The notes: generated by a model not told the origin, from the sequence alone. A stretch of 64,000 nt of DNA from Polaromonas sp. (GCA_025362315.1 JANYGP010000071.1:1-64000), one strand, 5' to 3'. Positions 38,372-47,920 are shown, counted from the first letter of the stretch. Made by a program: numbers and translations.

Positions 38372-38684
38372 CGGTGATTCAGTGCAGCTCGCTGGCTGCA
38401 CACGCCTTGGCTGGAACGGCCGTGGAGCTGTTGCGATACTTGGCGTTTTTGCTGCAGCCCCTGAAATGCGGGTGCCCATGCGTTTGCGCATGGCGGCGCC
38501 CATGCCCTACATTCCCGTACCGCACGCACTGGCGTTGTAGGCACGGGAGTGGGCGTGGCTCAGTGGTCACCGTTGAGCTGCCAGCACAGGGGACAGGCAC
38601 ACGGTGTTCATGCTGGGCGGTGCGCGTTCAAACTCGCTGCGCGCACCACTTTCAACAGTGCTGCAAAAAGCGTTTTGAGACCTT

Positions 38685-39653
38685 CTACTTGCCGCGCGTT
38701 GCCCTGGGATGCGCCGCATCATAAACTTTGGCCAGATGCTGAAAATCAAGCCGCGTGTAAATCTGCGTGGTGGTGATGCTGGCATGGCCCAGCAGCTCCT
38801 GAACTGCCCGCAAATCGCCACTGGACTGCAGCACATGGCTGGCAAATGAATGCCGCAGCATGTGGGGATGCACCGGGGTCGCCAGGCCTGCCTTCAGCGA
38901 TCGCTGCTTGAGCCGCACACGAATGTGCTGGGGGCTCAGGCGCTTGCCTTGCGCGTTGATGAACAGCGCCGCATCCTGCTTTGCCCACTGCGCCCGCATG
39001 GCAATCCATTGATTTAAAGCTGCAATGGCTTTGCTGCCCACCGGCACACTGCGGCGCTTGCCGCCTTTGCCCAGCACGTGGGCCTGGGCGCTGTCGACAT
39101 CGATCCAGCCGCGTGCGTCAGTGCCGTCTCGCGCATCCAGCCCGGTCAGCTCTGAAATCCGCAGTCCGCAGCCATACAGCAGCTCGGTGATGCAGTGGTC
39201 GCGGGCCTCGCGCACCGGGTCGGCATCTTCGCTGGCATAGCTGGCCAGTTGTACGGCTTCTTCAACGCCCAGTGCTTTGGGCAAGGGCTTGGGCACTTTG
39301 GGCGAGCGCACGCCCTGCACCGGGTTGCTGGCCACTTGCCCCTGCAGACCCAGCCAGTTGTAAAACCCGCGCCAGCCCGACAGAATCAGCGCAATGCCGC
39401 GTGGACTGCGGCCAGCGCTGTGCATCTGCGCCACCCAGCGCCGCATGTGGGTGTGGGTGACCTCGGGCAGCAATACACCTGCAGCTTGCGCCTGGGTTTG
39501 CAGTTTTTGCAGGTCAGCGGTGTACAGCAAAGCCGTGCGTTCCGCCAGGCGCTTTTCAACCCGAACGTAGCTCAGGTAGCGCTGCGCCAGCGGTTCCAGC
39601 CCGCATGCCTGGTCAGGGTGGGTCACTGGCGGCACTGCCATCACGGTGGGCAC
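38685..39653 (-). CDS. xerC: Tyrosine recombinase XerC
   Basis: HMLRHSFASHVLQSSGDLRAVQELLGHASITTTQIYTRLDF; dapF-DUF484-xerC arrangement. Confidence 0.92.
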   Translation of the reverse strand: MPTVMAVPPVTHPDQACGLEPLAQRYLSYVRVEKRLAERTALLYTADLQKLQTQAQAAGVLLPEVTHTHMRRWVAQMHSAGRSPRGIALILSGWRGFYNWLGLQGQVASNPVQGVRSPKVPKPLPKALGVEEAVQLASYASEDADPVREARDHCITELLYGCGLRISELTGLDARDGTDARGWIDVDSAQAHVLGKGGKRRSVPVGSKAIAALNQWIAMRAQWAKQDAALFINAQGKRLSPQHIRVRLKQRSLKAGLATPVHPHMLRHSFASHVLQSSGDLRAVQELLGHASITTTQIYTRLDFQHLAKVYDAAHPRATRGK

Positions 39654-39674
39654 AAATCAACTGGCCATGCTGGC

Positions 39675-40373
39675 TCAGTCGGCCATCGCCATGGGCAGCA
39701 GACGCGTCAGCGCCGCGCCCGCCAGGTCGCCAATTTGCGCCAGGAAATCAACACCCATGTCAGCATGAAAACGCTGCGCATCAGGTGATGCCATGACCAG
39801 CATGCCAAACGCCTGGCTGCTGGCATCTTCGCGCAACGGAACCAGCGCCACCGACATCGCCAGCGCGGGCTCTGGCAACCAGCTGGCAGCCTCAAAACCC
39901 GAATTGACACCGCAATAAGGTGCCTGCAACGACGAAGCAAAAGCCTGGGTGTCACTGCTGACACCCACTGTGAAAGACTCCCCGGTGAACACACCATTGA
40001 TGCGCCACAGCTTGATGGCTGCCTGCGGCACGTCAAACCGGGCCTTGAGCTCGCGCACCAGGGTCTCTGGCAGGTCACGTGCATGGGCAGTCAGCAAGAG
40101 GTTGCGGGTGCACTGCTGGAGCTTGTCTGAAATGGCGACGTTTTCACTGCCATGGCGAATCATCTCGACAATCTTGCTTTCAAGCGATTTGATTTTGTCG
40201 CGCAGCAGGCCGGCCTGGCGTTCCTGCAAACTGACAGCACGCGCACCGTGCCCGCTGGACAACTGCACCGTTGCCAGCAAATCCGCATGCCGCTCAAAAA
40301 AGTCGGGCGTGTTGGCCAGAAAGTTGGCAATGTCGTCTTCAGTGATCGGGTTGGTGTGGTCTGTTGGGTTCAT
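39675..40373 (-). CDS. DUF484-family protein
   Basis: NTPDFFERHADLLATVQLSSGHGARAVSLQERQAGLLRDKI. Confidence 0.9.
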   Translation of the reverse strand: MNPTDHTNPITEDDIANFLANTPDFFERHADLLATVQLSSGHGARAVSLQERQAGLLRDKIKSLESKIVEMIRHGSENVAISDKLQQCTRNLLLTAHARDLPETLVRELKARFDVPQAAIKLWRINGVFTGESFTVGVSSDTQAFASSLQAPYCGVNSGFEAASWLPEPALAMSVALVPLREDASSQAFGMLVMASPDAQRFHADMGVDFLAQIGDLAGAALTRLLPMAMAD

Positions 40374-40403
40374 GGCGTCATTGTCGTGTGTTTGCAGGCG
40401 GGT

Positions 40404-41318
40404 TCAGTCGGTTTCGGGAACATCGATTTCAGAGCTGAAAACAGTCGTTGCGGGACCGGTCATCATCACCGGCGCATCCGGTGCGCCAGACCATTCAATC
40501 GTCAACACACCGCCGCGCGTCTGCACATCAACAGGGGTGTCCAGCAGCCCCAGCCGTATGCCGGCCACCACTGCAGCGCATGCACCGGTGCCGCAGGCCA
40601 GCGTCTCGCCAGCACCGCGCTCGTACACCCTCAGCCGGATATGGGTGCGGTCAATCATCTGCATGAACCCGGCATTGACCCGCCTGGCAAAGCGCGGATG
40701 ACTTTCAACCAGCGGGCCCATGAGTGCAACAGGTGCAGTGTCGACATCGGCAACCAGCTGCACGGCATGCGGGTTGCCCATTGACAACACCGCGACCATC
40801 GGTGCTACAAATACAGGAGCTGCTTGCGCTTTATTTACTTGGGCTTCAGGCATATTCAATGCCCATTTTTGCCACGAATTGACGATTTGGGGCTGCAAAC
40901 CCGCCGCATCAAACGGAATGTGCGCCAAATCAAAAACAGGCGCGCCCATGTCCACCGTCACGCGGCCATCACTTTGCATGGCCAGCGTGAGGATGCGGTT
41001 CATGGTTTGCACTTTCAGCACGGACTTGTCGGTCAAACCCTGCTCGCGTGCAAAGCGCACAAAGCAGCGTGCACCATTGCCGCAGTGCTCCACCTCACCG
41101 CCATCGGCGTTGTGAATGGCATACGCAAAATCAACATCGGCTGTTGCGGCAGTCCGGACTGACAAGATCTGGTCAGCGCCGACGCCGAAATGGCGGTCAG
41201 CCAAAAACCGGTATTGCGCAGCGGTCAAACCCAGCAAGCCACGCGTTTCATCCAGCACAACAAAGTCGTTGCCGGCACCCTGCATTTTGGTGAATTTCAC
41301 CCGCTTGAATTGCGTCAT
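40404..41318 (-). CDS. dapF: Diaminopimelate epimerase
   Basis: [40 protein letters not shown]. Confidence 0.95.
   Translation of the reverse strand: MTQFKRVKFTKMQGAGNDFVVLDETRGLLGLTAAQYRFLADRHFGVGADQILSVRTAATADVDFAYAIHNADGGEVEHCGNGARCFVRFAREQGLTDKSVLKVQTMNRILTLAMQSDGRVTVDMGAPVFDLAHIPFDAAGLQPQIVNSWQKWALNMPEAQVNKAQAAPVFVAPMVAVLSMGNPHAVQLVADVDTAPVALMGPLVESHPRFARRVNAGFMQMIDRTHIRLRVYERGAGETLACGTGACAAVVAGIRLGLLDTPVDVQTRGGVLTIEWSGAPDAPVMMTGPATTVFSSEIDVPETD
40804..40851 (+). repeat. Dispersed repeat, copy 8 (inside dapF, antisense)
   Basis: gctacaaatacaggagctgcttgcgctttatttacttgggcttcaggc. Confidence 0.85.
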
Positions 41319-41369
41319 GACTGGATTATCGCGCTACGCTATGGTTTTAGAACGACCGAGTGACACACC

Positions 41370-41936
41370 ATGCGCATCCCAGACTGGACACCCGCCGCCA
41401 AACCCCAACCCGACGACCTGGTGCAAGCCATCCTGAAACGCCGGGGCGGCGAACTCATCAACCTGGACAAAGCCCTGCTGTGGAGCGAGCCGCTGGCGCG
41501 CGGCTGGAATGTGTACCTGAAAGCCGTTCGAACTGATTTGCCCACCAGCTGGAAGCTTCGCGAACTCGGCATTTGCACTGTTGCCTTGCTGACAGGCGCA
41601 GCGTACGAGTACCACCACCATGCGCCGGATTTCTTGAAAGCAGGAGGAACGCAGGCCGAGCTGGATGCATTGCAGCTTGTCTGTGCTAAATACAAGTCTA
41701 ATACGGCTGTAGCCCAATCAAATACTGCGCTACCAGCTATTGAAAGCATAGTGATTCAGTACGCTGCGCAAATGACGCTTGACGTGAAAGTGTCTGACGA
41801 CGTCTTTGCACAAATCAAACAACACTTCGACACCACCCAAATCGTCGAGCTGACCGCAGCCATTGCAACGTACAACATGGTGGCGCGGTTTTTGGTGGCG
41901 TTGGGTGTATCACCGGAGCTTGACGATGGTACGTAA
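41370..41936 (+). CDS. Carboxymuconolactone decarboxylase-like protein
   Basis: LGICTVALLTGAAYEYHHHAPDFLKAG; MTLDVKVSDDVFAQI. Confidence 0.75.
   Translation: MRIPDWTPAAKPQPDDLVQAILKRRGGELINLDKALLWSEPLARGWNVYLKAVRTDLPTSWKLRELGICTVALLTGAAYEYHHHAPDFLKAGGTQAELDALQLVCAKYKSNTAVAQSNTALPAIESIVIQYAAQMTLDVKVSDDVFAQIKQHFDTTQIVELTAAIATYNMVARFLVALGVSPELDDGT
41705..41751 (-). repeat. Dispersed repeat, copy 9 (inside CMD-like CDS, antisense)
   Basis: RC ctatgctttcaatagctggtagcgcagtatttgattgggctacagcc. Confidence 0.85.
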
Positions 41937-42002
41937 AACTATGTTTGACATTGATAAAAGATTCCTGTCACCTGAATGCTTGTTTTTCAAATCCGGGACT
42001 GT

Positions 42003-42263
42003 ATGGAACTACAACTGCACAAGCTTGGCAACTCGACAGGGTTGACGCTTCCCCCATCGTTGATGCGCGACCTGGGTCTGGCTGCGGGTCAATTGATGAC
42101 CTTGAAAAAAACCAGCAGTGGTGCGTTGCTACTGACACCTAAAAAAGTGCAGCGTAAATATTCAGCGGCTGAACTCAATGCCCAATGCAACCTGAAAGCG
42201 GTTATGCCTGATGACTTGGTGGCATGGGAACAAATGTTGCCCGTTGGCAACGAAGCGCTGTGA
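42003..42263 (+). CDS. MazE/AbrB-type antitoxin
   Basis: MELQLHKLGNSTGLTLPPSLMRDLGLAAGQLMTL swapped-hairpin motif; adjacent to MazF-like gene. Confidence 0.88.
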   Translation: MELQLHKLGNSTGLTLPPSLMRDLGLAAGQLMTLKKTSSGALLLTPKKVQRKYSAAELNAQCNLKAVMPDDLVAWEQMLPVGNEAL

Positions 42264-42298
42264 TGCGCACAAAAACTGCGCTTTAAGGCGACATTTTC

Positions 42299-42613
42299 AT
42301 GATCTCCCTCGACCCTGCTGTTGGCAGCGAAATACGCGGAATGCGGCCAGTCTTGATTTTGTCAAACAAAGACTTCAATCTGGGTGGACATGCATTGGTA
42401 GCACCCATTACCCAAGGCGGCAACTTTGAACGAGTTGCCGGCTGGGCCGTCACCTTGGTGGGCAGTGGCGCAGCCACACAAGGTGCTGTTGTGGTCAGTC
42501 AATGCCGTCTGCTTGACCTGGCTGCCCGGGCTGGCAAAAAACTGGAAGCCGTGCCAGACGATTTGCTTGAAGATTGCCTGGCCAAACTGGAGGCAATGAC
42601 TGCACGGCCCTAG
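42299..42613 (+). CDS. MazF/ChpB/PemK-type toxin, N-terminally shortened by an in-frame stop at 42284-42286
   Basis: MISLDPAVGSEIRGMRPVLILSNKDFN; TGATG-coupled frame from 42263 reads MRTKTAL*GDIFMISLDP. Confidence 0.85.
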   Translation: MISLDPAVGSEIRGMRPVLILSNKDFNLGGHALVAPITQGGNFERVAGWAVTLVGSGAATQGAVVVSQCRLLDLAARAGKKLEAVPDDLLEDCLAKLEAMTARP

Positions 42614-42673
42614 CAAAACACGGAGTTTCATCCCTGTTAGTCGTCCAGAACATGAAAGATGTTCAGGGCAAGT

Positions 42674-43645
42674 TCAATCCGCCTTGATGCCGTTGTCCTT
42701 CACAACCTTGGCCCAAATATCCATCTGCTTGTCAATGAACACACGCGCTGCATCAGCACTACCACCCACCACATCAATGCCTTGCGCATCGAGCTTTTTG
42801 GCGATGTCTGGCGTTTTCAGTACGGTGTTGAGCGCTTCGTTCATGCGCTTCAAAATATCGGGCGGCGTTTTGGCTGGGGCCAGCACAGCCCACCAGGCAG
42901 GAGCTTCAAAGCCGGGGTAGCCGCTCTCGGCAATGGTGGGCACGTTGGGCAAATCAGGGCTGCGCTTGGGGCTGGTCACGGCCAGTGGGCGCATGCGGCC
43001 GCTGTCAATGTGTGGCTTGGTCACAAACACGGAACCGATTGACAACGGAACATGGCCAGCCACCGCATCGTTCATCAGCGGGCCGCCGCCTTTGTACGGG
43101 ATGTGTGCCCAGTCAATGCCGCCATTTTTGCCCAGCAGCGTCATCGCCACATGGCCCAGGCTGCCTGAGCCAATGCTGCCGTAACTGACGTTCTTTTTGG
43201 CTTTGGCAGCAAGCACGACGTCTGCAAAAGTTTTGTATTCACTGCCTGTAAAAGTGGCCAGCACCATCGGCGATGTGCCAACCAGCACGATGGGTGTCAG
43301 GTCTTTTTTGCTGTCAAACGGCAGATTCGGAATGAGCGCCGGATTCACCCCATGCGTGTCAAACACGACTGCAAAGGTGTAGCCGTCTGCAGGAGCCGCC
43401 GCCACTGCCGCAGCACCTATGGAGCCAGATGCACCGCCCTTGTTTTCAACAATGACAGTTTGGCCCAGCAGCGTTTGCAGCGGCACCTGCAAAATGCGCG
43501 CCACCTGGTCCACCGAGCCGCCTGGCGGAAAAACTGCCACCAGCTTGATCGGGCCCCGCGCTGGCCAGGCCGGGGTTGCCTGTGCCCAGGCGCCAGCCAT
43601 GGTCATGACCAGCAATACGCCTGTAAATAAACGTTTTGTAGACAT
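42674..43645 (-). CDS. Bug/TctC-family substrate-binding protein
   Basis: WPARGPIKLVAVFPPGGSVDQVARIL...NKGGASGSIGAAAVAAAPADGYTF. Confidence 0.92.
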   Translation of the reverse strand: MSTKRLFTGVLLVMTMAGAWAQATPAWPARGPIKLVAVFPPGGSVDQVARILQVPLQTLLGQTVIVENKGGASGSIGAAAVAAAPADGYTFAVVFDTHGVNPALIPNLPFDSKKDLTPIVLVGTSPMVLATFTGSEYKTFADVVLAAKAKKNVSYGSIGSGSLGHVAMTLLGKNGGIDWAHIPYKGGGPLMNDAVAGHVPLSIGSVFVTKPHIDSGRMRPLAVTSPKRSPDLPNVPTIAESGYPGFEAPAWWAVLAPAKTPPDILKRMNEALNTVLKTPDIAKKLDAQGIDVVGGSADAARVFIDKQMDIWAKVVKDNGIKAD

Positions 43646-43671
43646 CTTTGTACCCGTGATTTAATTGCCTG

Positions 43672-45336
43672 ATGGTACGAATAAATCAACTCCTTCACCC
43701 TCCGCGCAAACCCGCAGACTTGCGTCATGCGGCTACTGTTTTGCTGCTGCGCGATGGCGCTGAAGGCATTGAAGTGCTGATGACCCGCCGCTCCATGAAA
43801 GCCAGCTTTGCGCCCGGTGCGTACGTGTTCCCGGGCGGCGGCATTGATGCAGCTGACAGCGCGGCGCATGGCCAGTCAACCCGGCGCGCGACGCAAAGCG
43901 ATTTGCACTTGACGCAAGCCATTGCTGCCATTCGTGAAAGTTTTGAGGAGCTGGGCGTGCTGCTGGCCAGGCATGCCGATGGCAGTCATGCCAGCACGGC
44001 TGACATTGCAGCGCTGGACCGCAAGGCACCGTTTGCAGCCCAGTGCAAGGCACGTGGGTTGACGCTGGCCGGAGCCGATGTGTCCGTGCTGGCGCACTGG
44101 GTGACCGACCGGGACATGCTGCTGCGCTTTGATGTGCCTTTTCTGGTGGCCCGCATGCCCGAGGGCCAGGAGCCGGTGGCTGATGAGGCCGAGCAGTTTG
44201 AGCCAGAGTGGATCCGCCCTGCTGATGCACTGGCACGTCATCTGGCGGGGAATTTTTTCATTATTTTCCCGACGATCCGTACGCTGGAGCGGCTGCAACA
44301 TCACGCCAGTGTTGACGCGGTACTGGCTGCGTGCGCCACTGAAAAACCATTGTGGACGTCGTGTCCCCGAGCCGGTTATTTGCAGGGCAAGGAAGCCCGC
44401 TACATGGAGCATGAGCCGCCGTATGGCGAACTTGAACTGGTTAGCCCCGACGGGCAAATCGTGCACCACCTCGACTGGCAAACCAATGTGCCCGTCAGGC
44501 TTTTGAGAAACGTCATGCGCCTGACTGCACCCAACCCCGGGGTGATGACCGGGCCAGGGACCAACAGCTATCTGATTGGAGACGTGCAGTCAGGCTACAT
44601 CGTGATTGACCCCGGCCCCGCGGATGCGGACCACATTGAGCGGCTGTACAAAGCGGCAAGCGGCGATATCCGGCTGATCGTGTGCACCCACTCACACCCT
44701 GACCATTCGCCTGGTGCCCGGCCCCTGCAGGCACTGTGTGAAGCGGCAGGCCAACGCCCGTTGATTGCCGGCTTGTCATCTGCCCCCACAGCGCGCGCAG
44801 ACAGCAGCTTCAATCCAGACAGAACGCTATTGAATCATGAGCTGCTGGCGCCCGGATTGTTTGGGCTTAAGGCCAATTTGACACCTGAAACTGGTCAAAA
44901 TACACATACCTTGAAGGTGTTGCATTCCCCAGGTCACGCCGCCAACCACCTGTGCCTGGTGCTGGTGGAAGACGGCTTGCTGCTCAGCGGCGATCATATT
45001 TTGAACGGCAGCACCACGGTCATCAATCCGCCTGACGGCAACATGACTGCTTACCTTGATTCACTCGACATGCTGGGCAACGCCTGCACCGAACACAGCA
45101 TTGACTTCATTTTGCCGGCCCATGGTTACGCCATCGGCCAGGCAAAAACTGCGATTGCCCAGCTCAAGGCCCACCGCTTGAAACGCGAAGCCAAAATCAG
45201 TGCGGTGATGCTGGCAATGCCTGACGGCACACTGGACGACTGGGTGCCGCTGGCGTATGACGATGTGGACGAACGCATCTGGCCAGTGGCCAAGCGGTCG
45301 CTGCTGGCGCATGTGGAGCGACTGCAAAACCAGTAA
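43672..45336 (+). CDS. NUDIX-like N-terminal domain fused to metallo-beta-lactamase-fold hydrolase
   Basis: ATVLLLRDGAEGIEVLMTRRSMKASFAPGAYVFPGGGIDAAD; THSHPDHSPGARPL, LLSGDHILNGSTTVI. Confidence 0.88.
   Translation: MVRINQLLHPPRKPADLRHAATVLLLRDGAEGIEVLMTRRSMKASFAPGAYVFPGGGIDAADSAAHGQSTRRATQSDLHLTQAIAAIRESFEELGVLLARHADGSHASTADIAALDRKAPFAAQCKARGLTLAGADVSVLAHWVTDRDMLLRFDVPFLVARMPEGQEPVADEAEQFEPEWIRPADALARHLAGNFFIIFPTIRTLERLQHHASVDAVLAACATEKPLWTSCPRAGYLQGKEARYMEHEPPYGELELVSPDGQIVHHLDWQTNVPVRLLRNVMRLTAPNPGVMTGPGTNSYLIGDVQSGYIVIDPGPADADHIERLYKAASGDIRLIVCTHSHPDHSPGARPLQALCEAAGQRPLIAGLSSAPTARADSSFNPDRTLLNHELLAPGLFGLKANLTPETGQNTHTLKVLHSPGHAANHLCLVLVEDGLLLSGDHILNGSTTVINPPDGNMTAYLDSLDMLGNACTEHSIDFILPAHGYAIGQAKTAIAQLKAHRLKREAKISAVMLAMPDGTLDDWVPLAYDDVDERIWPVAKRSLLAHVERLQNQ
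44826..44873 (+). repeat. Dispersed repeat, copy 10 (inside MBL CDS, sense, other frame)
   Basis: gctattgaatcatgagctgctggcgcccggattgtttgggcttaaggc. Confidence 0.85.
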
Positions 45337-45339
45337 CAG

Positions 45340-45528
45340 TCAATGCCGCTTGTCGGCTTTCCACGTGCCCCCATAGCGGTAAAACGGCTGGGACAACAGC
45401 TTGGCCTGACACGCTGGGCACACCAGCTTCCATACGCCTGACGTGTCTGCAAGCACGCGGTACAAGGTGCTGCTTTCCAGCTGACAACATGCACACAACT
45501 TGATTCGGGAGCGGGCGGGTTTAGGCAC
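45340..45528 (-). CDS. Small Cys-pair (zinc-ribbon-like) hypothetical protein
   Basis: LCACCQ...LVCPACQ spacing in a 62-aa ORF. Confidence 0.6.
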   Translation of the reverse strand: MPKPARSRIKLCACCQLESSTLYRVLADTSGVWKLVCPACQAKLLSQPFYRYGGTWKADKRH

Positions 45529-45575
45529 CTGGTGATTGTGTCAGGCAAAAAAAACAAACCTGATAAAACTGTCAA

Positions 45576-46352
45576 TCAGGGGCCTGTCACCAGTGAAAGC
45601 GTGCTTTCTTCCAGGCTCTTGTCTTGGCTCATCACCTGGCTTTTTTCCTGGCTTTGTTCCTGGCTTTGTTCCTTGCTTTTCGCCGTTTTTGCCTTGGCTT
45701 CGCCGATTGGGTCACCCAGCTGGGAGCGTTCAGCCATGCCAAGTTCAGCGCCGGTTGCAGCGTCCAGCGCCGGGTTGGACTTGCCCCGTGCAGCCATCTG
45801 CTGAAGGGTTTTTATCTCCATCGGCTGCAGCGCGACACTGGCCAGACCACTGCCGCCATCAACTGCCGATTGCTGGTCACGTGCACTGATGTATTCCCAC
45901 TGCTCGCCCTGATTCCAGGCGCCGCGCACTTCTGGCAGGGCATCGGGACCGCTGCTTTGGGACATGTCGAAATACTTGTGGGTAAAGCGCGGGTCGCCCG
46001 CTGTTTTGCCTGGCGGGAAGTTGCCTTCAATGGCGTAAAGCGCTTTTTCAAACGACTTCTGTTGCGCTATTTTGCGGGTCATCAAAAATGTCAGTACATC
46101 CTAGGCACCCTTGTTCAGCATGGCCACGATGGTGCCGATGACTTCGAGGTGGCTCAACTCTTCAGTCGCAATGTCCATCAGCAGGTCGTTGCGGTCCGGA
46201 TCATCTTCGCCCAAAGCTTGTGTGAAATACCGGCAAGCAGAGGCCAACTCGCCCATAGGGCCGCCAAATTGCTCATGTACCAGGTTGGCCAGTCCCGGGT
46301 TGGTGCTGCTGACCCGAACGGTGCAATGAAGGCGTTTGTCGTGTGAGAACAT
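45576..46352 (-). pseudogene. Manganese catalase remnant: N- and C-terminal parts joined in one frame by a TAG, centre missing
   Basis: N part MFSHDKRLHCTVRVSSTNPGL...ATEELSHLEVIGTIVAMLNKGA*, C part DVLTFLMTRKIAQQKSFEKALYAIEGNFPPGKTAGDPRF...WEYISARDQQSAVDGG. Confidence 0.88.
45611..45682. repeat. 12-bp minisatellite, about six units, in the Mn-catalase remnant tail
   Basis: Units ccaggctcttgt/cttggctcatca/cctggctttttt/cctggctttgtt/cctggctttgtt/ccttgcttttcg. Confidence 0.85.
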
Positions 46353-46541
46353 TGAAATCTGCAAAAAATTCCAAGTGGTTGAAGGTTTATTCAATGCACT
46401 GAATCGTTCATTGCAAGATGGATCATTCAATGTAGACCTCCAGGCAAAAAATTTTGCCAAGACGACGAGCCCACAAATCGCAGGCAGGGCCTGACAGCCG
46501 CAATATATGGCAGGCTGAAGACCCGTTCTGTCACGCTGTAT

Positions 46542-46588
46542 GCTATTGAATGATGAGCTGTCAGCGCCCGAATTCAAAAGGCTATGGC
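46542..46588 (+). repeat. Dispersed repeat, copy 11, intergenic
   Basis: gctattgaatgatgagctgtcagcgcccgaattcaaaaggctatggc. Confidence 0.75.
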
Positions 46589-46671
46589 CCAATTGGACAG
46601 TGAATTCAGCCTGAGCGCAGGCCTTGGGTGTCAGCCGGACCCACTCATTGGGAAATGCTTTAAATAAAAGT

Positions 46672-47070
46672 GTGAAGCCCGCCGATAAGCCGGATTTTGT
46701 GCGCTGAAGCGTTTTGCAACGCCCCAGTGTGACCGCCATTAATCTGGGCCGGGAGTCGCCTGCCCGGCTCGGTGCCACCTACCCGCCAGCTCCGCGGAAC
46801 GACATCAACGCTGGCCTATTTGGTGTTGCTGCGCGTAGAGATTGCCCGTTTCACCCGACCTGAAACTTCCTTTCGGTTGCCCCAAGCCGACTCGTCTCTG
46901 TTGCTCTGATCCTCACCTCACGGTGGAGAGGTGTTACCTCCTACGCTGTCCTGTGCAGTCCGGACGTTCCTCCAGTGCGGGGTTTCCCCCGACGCTTGCG
47001 CGTCGGCTTTTCACCGATGCTTGCGCGTCGGTTGTCAGCTATGCACCAGCGGCGGTCTGGCGTGCTTCAC
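46672..47070 (-). ncRNA. rnpB: RNase P RNA, bacterial type A
   Basis: Minus-strand GGAGGAACGTCCGGACTGCACAGG, CAACAGAGACGAG, ACCAAATAGG, 3' AAAATCCGGCTTATCGG; complementary 5'/3' ends (gaagc/gcttc). Confidence 0.93.
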
Positions 47071-47090
47071 AGCTTGATTATCAATCGATT

Positions 47091-47510
47091 TCAGTCCCAT
47101 GGGTTGAGCAGCACCAAGCTATCAACACCTCCAAAATTTTTGGTATTGCGTGTGACCAAAGTGAATTGATGGGCCAAAGCAATGGCTGCAATCATGGCGT
47201 CTTCAACACTGCAGGGATGGCCGCGTTTTTGCTGCTGGGCAGCAAGTTTGCCGTACAGCGGCGCGCACCGCGCATCCAGACTCAAACATCGCTGGGCAAA
47301 GTCTTCTTCGACCAACAAACCTGTCGCCTTGACAAGCGCATTCTTGCGTTTGCCTGCAGGCATCAAGGCCAGGCCCAACTGCATTTCGCACAAGGTAACA
47401 GCACTGATGTAAATGCTTTGCACGGCTGTTTTGGCGAACCAGCCAATGACGCCCAAATTAGGCGCAGGTCTGGTCATCTCGGAGATGACATTTGTATCAA
47501 TCAAATACAT
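47091..47510 (-). CDS. PIN-domain toxin (VapC/FitB-like)
   Basis: MYLIDTNVISEMTR; acidic residues; VTRNTKNF. Confidence 0.92.
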   Translation of the reverse strand: MYLIDTNVISEMTRPAPNLGVIGWFAKTAVQSIYISAVTLCEMQLGLALMPAGKRKNALVKATGLLVEEDFAQRCLSLDARCAPLYGKLAAQQQKRGHPCSVEDAMIAAIALAHQFTLVTRNTKNFGGVDSLVLLNPWD

Positions 47511-47532
47511 CGGTAATTGACTTTAAAGTGGG

Positions 47533-47793
47533 TCAAACCGAATCGCTGCCTGAGAACGGCGGCGCCCACATCGCACTGCGCGGCGCCAGAGAGATTTCGC
47601 CCAGCCCCGCAAATCGCGCCTGAATGCGGCTGCCCAAATCTCTTTTTATCAAAGCTGGCGCGCAGCCCTCGTTTGCTGCTTGGGTCAGAATGCGGCGTAC
47701 CGCTTCTTCCATGGCAATGCCTTGCTCCGCTGCGCGCACGCGCAGCTTGGTTTTGACATGTGGATCAAGATTGCGAACAGTGAGCACGGACAT
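47533..47793 (-). CDS. FitA/VapB-like ribbon-helix-helix antitoxin
   Basis: MSVLTVRNLDPHVKTKLRVRAAEQGIAMEEAVRRIL. Confidence 0.9.
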   Translation of the reverse strand: MSVLTVRNLDPHVKTKLRVRAAEQGIAMEEAVRRILTQAANEGCAPALIKRDLGSRIQARFAGLGEISLAPRSAMWAPPFSGSDSV

Positions 47794-47920
47794 GGTGAAC
47801 CCCCGGATTTAATTGCTGTCATTGTAGTCATTGACAGCAATGAAGTCACTTGATAAACCAATGGTTAAAATATCGCCTGATCCGAAATACAGATCCACGA
47901 AACAGGACTTGACAGTCAAC

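Noticed and set aside
38073-38540. 155-aa plus-strand ORF over the hexamer array
   Set aside because: Low-complexity repeat translation overlapping the end of the 7TM sensor gene; no family resemblance.
38685-39653. Tyrosine recombinase as sign of an integrated mobile element
   Set aside because: Sits in the housekeeping dapF-DUF484-xerC arrangement, so it is XerC; no att-like repeats or phage genes nearby.
46842-47516. 224-aa plus-strand ORF and the N-terminal extension of 46101..46778
   Set aside because: Both overlap rnpB; the real Mn-catalase start is at 46352 and the PIN toxin occupies the minus strand.
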